DNA of 64,000 bases from Zeus faber (lineage: Eukaryota; Chordata; Actinopteri; Zeiformes; Zeidae), in assembly GCA_960531495.1 (NCBI GenBank), contig OY482861.1:744001-808000 (forward strand), in the 5' to 3' direction. The notes beneath the pieces are model-generated. The model saw only the letters and a program-made list of their open reading frames with translations. It searched no databases and was not told the DNA's origin. Position numbers and translations under genes: made by a program. Below, one piece after another: positions 62,301 to 64,000 of this stretch. The first letter of the stretch is position 1. Every line of letters starts with the position of its first letter.

Positions 62301-64000
62301 GATTGAAAGATTAAACAATTGAAAGAAAGTTTGCAAGAAAGTTTGAAAAAAGAAAGATTGAAAGAAAGAATGAAAGAAAGATTGAAAGATAGATGGATAG
62401 AAAGATTCAAAGAAAGAAAGATTGAAAGAATAACAAAAGAAAGATTGAAAGATTGGAAGAAATATTGAAAGATAGAAAAATTGAAAGTAAGAAAGATTGA
62501 AAGATTGAAAGAAAGATTGAAAGAAAGAATGAAAGAAAGATTGAAAGAAAGCTTGAAAGACTGAAGGAAAGAATGAAAGAAAGATTGAAAGAAAGATTGA
62601 AAGAAAGAAAGATTGAAAGAATGAATGATTGAAAGATTGAATGATTGAAAGATTGAAAGAAAGATTGAAAGAAAGATTGAACGACTGAAAGATTGAAAGA
62701 AAGATTGAAAGTTTGAAAGAAAGATTGAAAGACTGAAAGAAATAATGAAAGAAAGATTGAAAGAAAGAATGAAAGAAAGATTGAAAGAAAGATGGATAGA
62801 AAGATTGAAAGAAAGAAAGATTGAAAGAAATAACAAAAGAAAGATTGAAAGAAATAATGAGAGAAAGATTGAACGATTGGAAGAAATATTGAAAGATAGA
62901 AAAATTGAAAGTAAGAAAGATTGAAAGAAAGAATGAAAGAAAGATTGAAAGATTGAAAGAAAGAATGAAAGAAAGATTGAAAGATTGAAAGAAAGAATGA
63001 AAGGAAGATTGAAAGAAAGATGGAAAGAAAGATTGAAAGAAAGAAAGATTGAAAGAAATAATGAAAGAAAGATTGAACGATTGGAAGACATTTTGAAAGA
63101 TAGAAAGATTGAAAGATTGAAATATTGAAAGAAAGAATGAAAAAAAGATTGAAAGATTAAACAATTGAAAGAAAGTTTGCAAGAAAGTTTGAAAAAAGAA
63201 AGATTGAAAGAAAGAATGAAAGAAAGATTGAAAGATAGATGGATAGAAAGATTCAAAGAAAGAAAGATTGAAAGAATAACAAAAGAAAGATTGAAAGATT
63301 GGAAGAAATATTGAAAGATAGAAAAATTGAAAGTAAGAAAGATTGAAAGATTGAAAGAAAGATTGAAAGAAAGAATGAAAGAAAGATTGAAAGAAAGCTT
63401 GAAAGACTGAAGGAAAGAATGAAAGAAAGATTGAAAGAAAGATTGAAAGAAAGAAAGATTGAAAGAATGAATGATTGAAAGATTGAATGATTGAAAGATT
63501 GAAAGAAAGATTGAAAGAAAGATTGAAAGAAAGATTGAACGACTGAAAGATTGAAAGAAATATTGAAAGTTTGAAAGAGAGATTGAAAGACTGAAAGATA
63601 GATTGAAAGATTGAAGATTGAAAGATTGAAAGAAAGATTGAAAGAAAGATTGAACGACTGAAAGATTGAAAGAAAGATTGAAAGTTTGAAAGAAAGATTG
63701 AAAGACTGAAAGAAATAATGAAAGAAAGATTGAAAGAAAGAATGAAAGAAAGATTGAAAGAAAGATGGATAGAAAGATTGAAAGAAAGAAAGATTGAAAG
63801 AAATAACAAAAGAAAGATTGAAAGAAATAATGAGAGAAAGATTGAACGATTGGAAGAAATATTGAAAGATAGAAAAATTGAAAGTAAGAAAGATTTAAAG
63901 AAAGAATGAAAGAAAGATTGAAAGATTGAAAGAAAGAATGAAAGAAAGATTGAAAGATTGAAATATTGAAAGAAAGAATGAAAGAAAGACTGAAAGATTG
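52199..64000 (+). repeat. 5.9-kb tandem duplication at the right end
   Basis: Positions from about 53.2 kb to 58,099 recur 5,901 bp later up to base 64,000. Examples are 54235/60136, 54567/60468 and 55955/61856, and the last bases (GACTGAAAGATTG) match 58087-58099. Left of the 16-bp indel the offset is 5,885 (51932/57817, 52284/58169). It overlaps copy 2 of the 8.4-kb repeat, so the two duplications are nested and not consecutive. Confidence 0.85.
56381..64000 (+). repeat. Mosaic continuation built from 8.4-kb repeat segments
   Basis: From 56381 the sequence continues as the segment at 52678 (offset 3,702 bp) until about 57,090. It then follows 54,910 onward (offset 2,183 bp; AGGAAGATTG at 54918 and 57101) until about 58,477, then follows copy 2 again at an offset of 5,885 and later 5,901 bp up to the window end. 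A 16-bp insertion (an extra GAAAGAAAGATTGAAA step) at about 56,905 and 59,090 is absent from 44,810 and 53,208 and explains the 5,885/5,901 change. Confidence 0.83.

Larger units (their letters stand above)
30314..64000 (+). repeat. GAAA/GATT/GAAT low-complexity satellite block
   Basis: The whole stretch is assembled from four-base steps: GAAA alternating with GATT, GAAT, GACT or GTTT. Common words are GAAAGATT (8 bp), GAAAGAAAGATT (12 bp) and GAATGAAAGATT. The + strand is A- and G-rich with very little C. The minus strand (AATCTTTC and similar) can barely form a stop codon, so it holds frames of hundreds of codons of Phe, Leu, Ser, Ile and Asn, up to 1,113 codons at 54567-57908 and 60468-63809. 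The + strand shows 60-107 codon Lys/Glu/Arg frames such as 47588-47911. These follow from composition and have no gene-like context, so I do not call them genes. The block runs past the right edge of the window. Confidence 0.96.

Noticed and set aside
30314..64000. Pure polypurine tract able to form intramolecular triplex DNA
   Set aside because: T occurs every few bases in GATT and GAAT, so mirror-symmetric homopurine runs are short.
1..64000. Telomeric repeat, rRNA, tRNA or a retroviral or viral remnant
   Set aside because: No TTAGGG-like runs, no recognisable structural RNA segments and no polymerase, integrase or capsid-like frames were found in any part of the window.

Overview
This window is repetitive DNA from end to end. 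I found no protein-coding gene, tRNA, rRNA, CRISPR array or recognisable transposon that I can support. Four tandem-repeat blocks abut with sharp boundaries. Long satellite arrays with nested higher-order repeats, together with a tetranucleotide-derived block more than 33 kb long, indicate a eukaryotic nuclear genome in a heterochromatic region (pericentromeric, subtelomeric or sex-linked). The species cannot be told from this sequence; an animal is my guess, not a demonstration.

Block 1 (1-22926) is a satellite array of two related monomers, A (208 bp) and B (196 bp), all in one orientation. Counting from the shared ATGTATTT anchor, there is one partial monomer followed by 112 complete ones: 65 A and 47 B. 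One A is 10 bp short. B occurs as two subtypes (B1, B2), usually as a B1-B2 pair or as B1-A-B2. A 14-monomer higher-order repeat of 2,840 bp (8 A + 6 B) starts at 9729. It recurs at 12569, 16217 and 20073 in expanded or rearranged forms whose crossover points can be located to within a few tens of bases.

Block 2 (22927-26512) is an unrelated A-rich array built from a 36-bp core in three variants and a 23-bp linker, giving 59-bp or 95-bp units. Block 3 (26513-30313) is the A/B satellite again, but inverted, more diverged, and carrying A/B chimeric monomers. Block 2 is therefore bracketed by satellite arms that point in opposite directions.

Block 4 (30314-64000) is a GAAA/GATT/GAAT-type low-complexity array with very little C on the + strand. 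Its left part (to about 39.58 kb) is heterogeneous, with 0.67-kb and 1.5-kb duplications. From about 39,585 it becomes a near-exact 8,398-bp tandem duplication (39585-47982 and 47983-56380). A mosaic of the same segments follows to the window end, with dominant offsets of 3,702, 2,183 and 5,901 bp.

The many open frames are by-products of repeats. In block 1 they are 63-70 codon frames repeated once per monomer. In block 2 they are lysine-rich frames kept open by a 36-bp unit in all three phases. In block 4 they are minus-strand Phe/Leu/Ser frames up to 1,113 codons, open because the AATC/TTTC strand has almost no way to spell a stop. The value of this window lies in its repeat architecture and recombination history. 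I found no undescribed gene system, and the largest near-identical duplications should be checked against raw long reads before being taken as biology.
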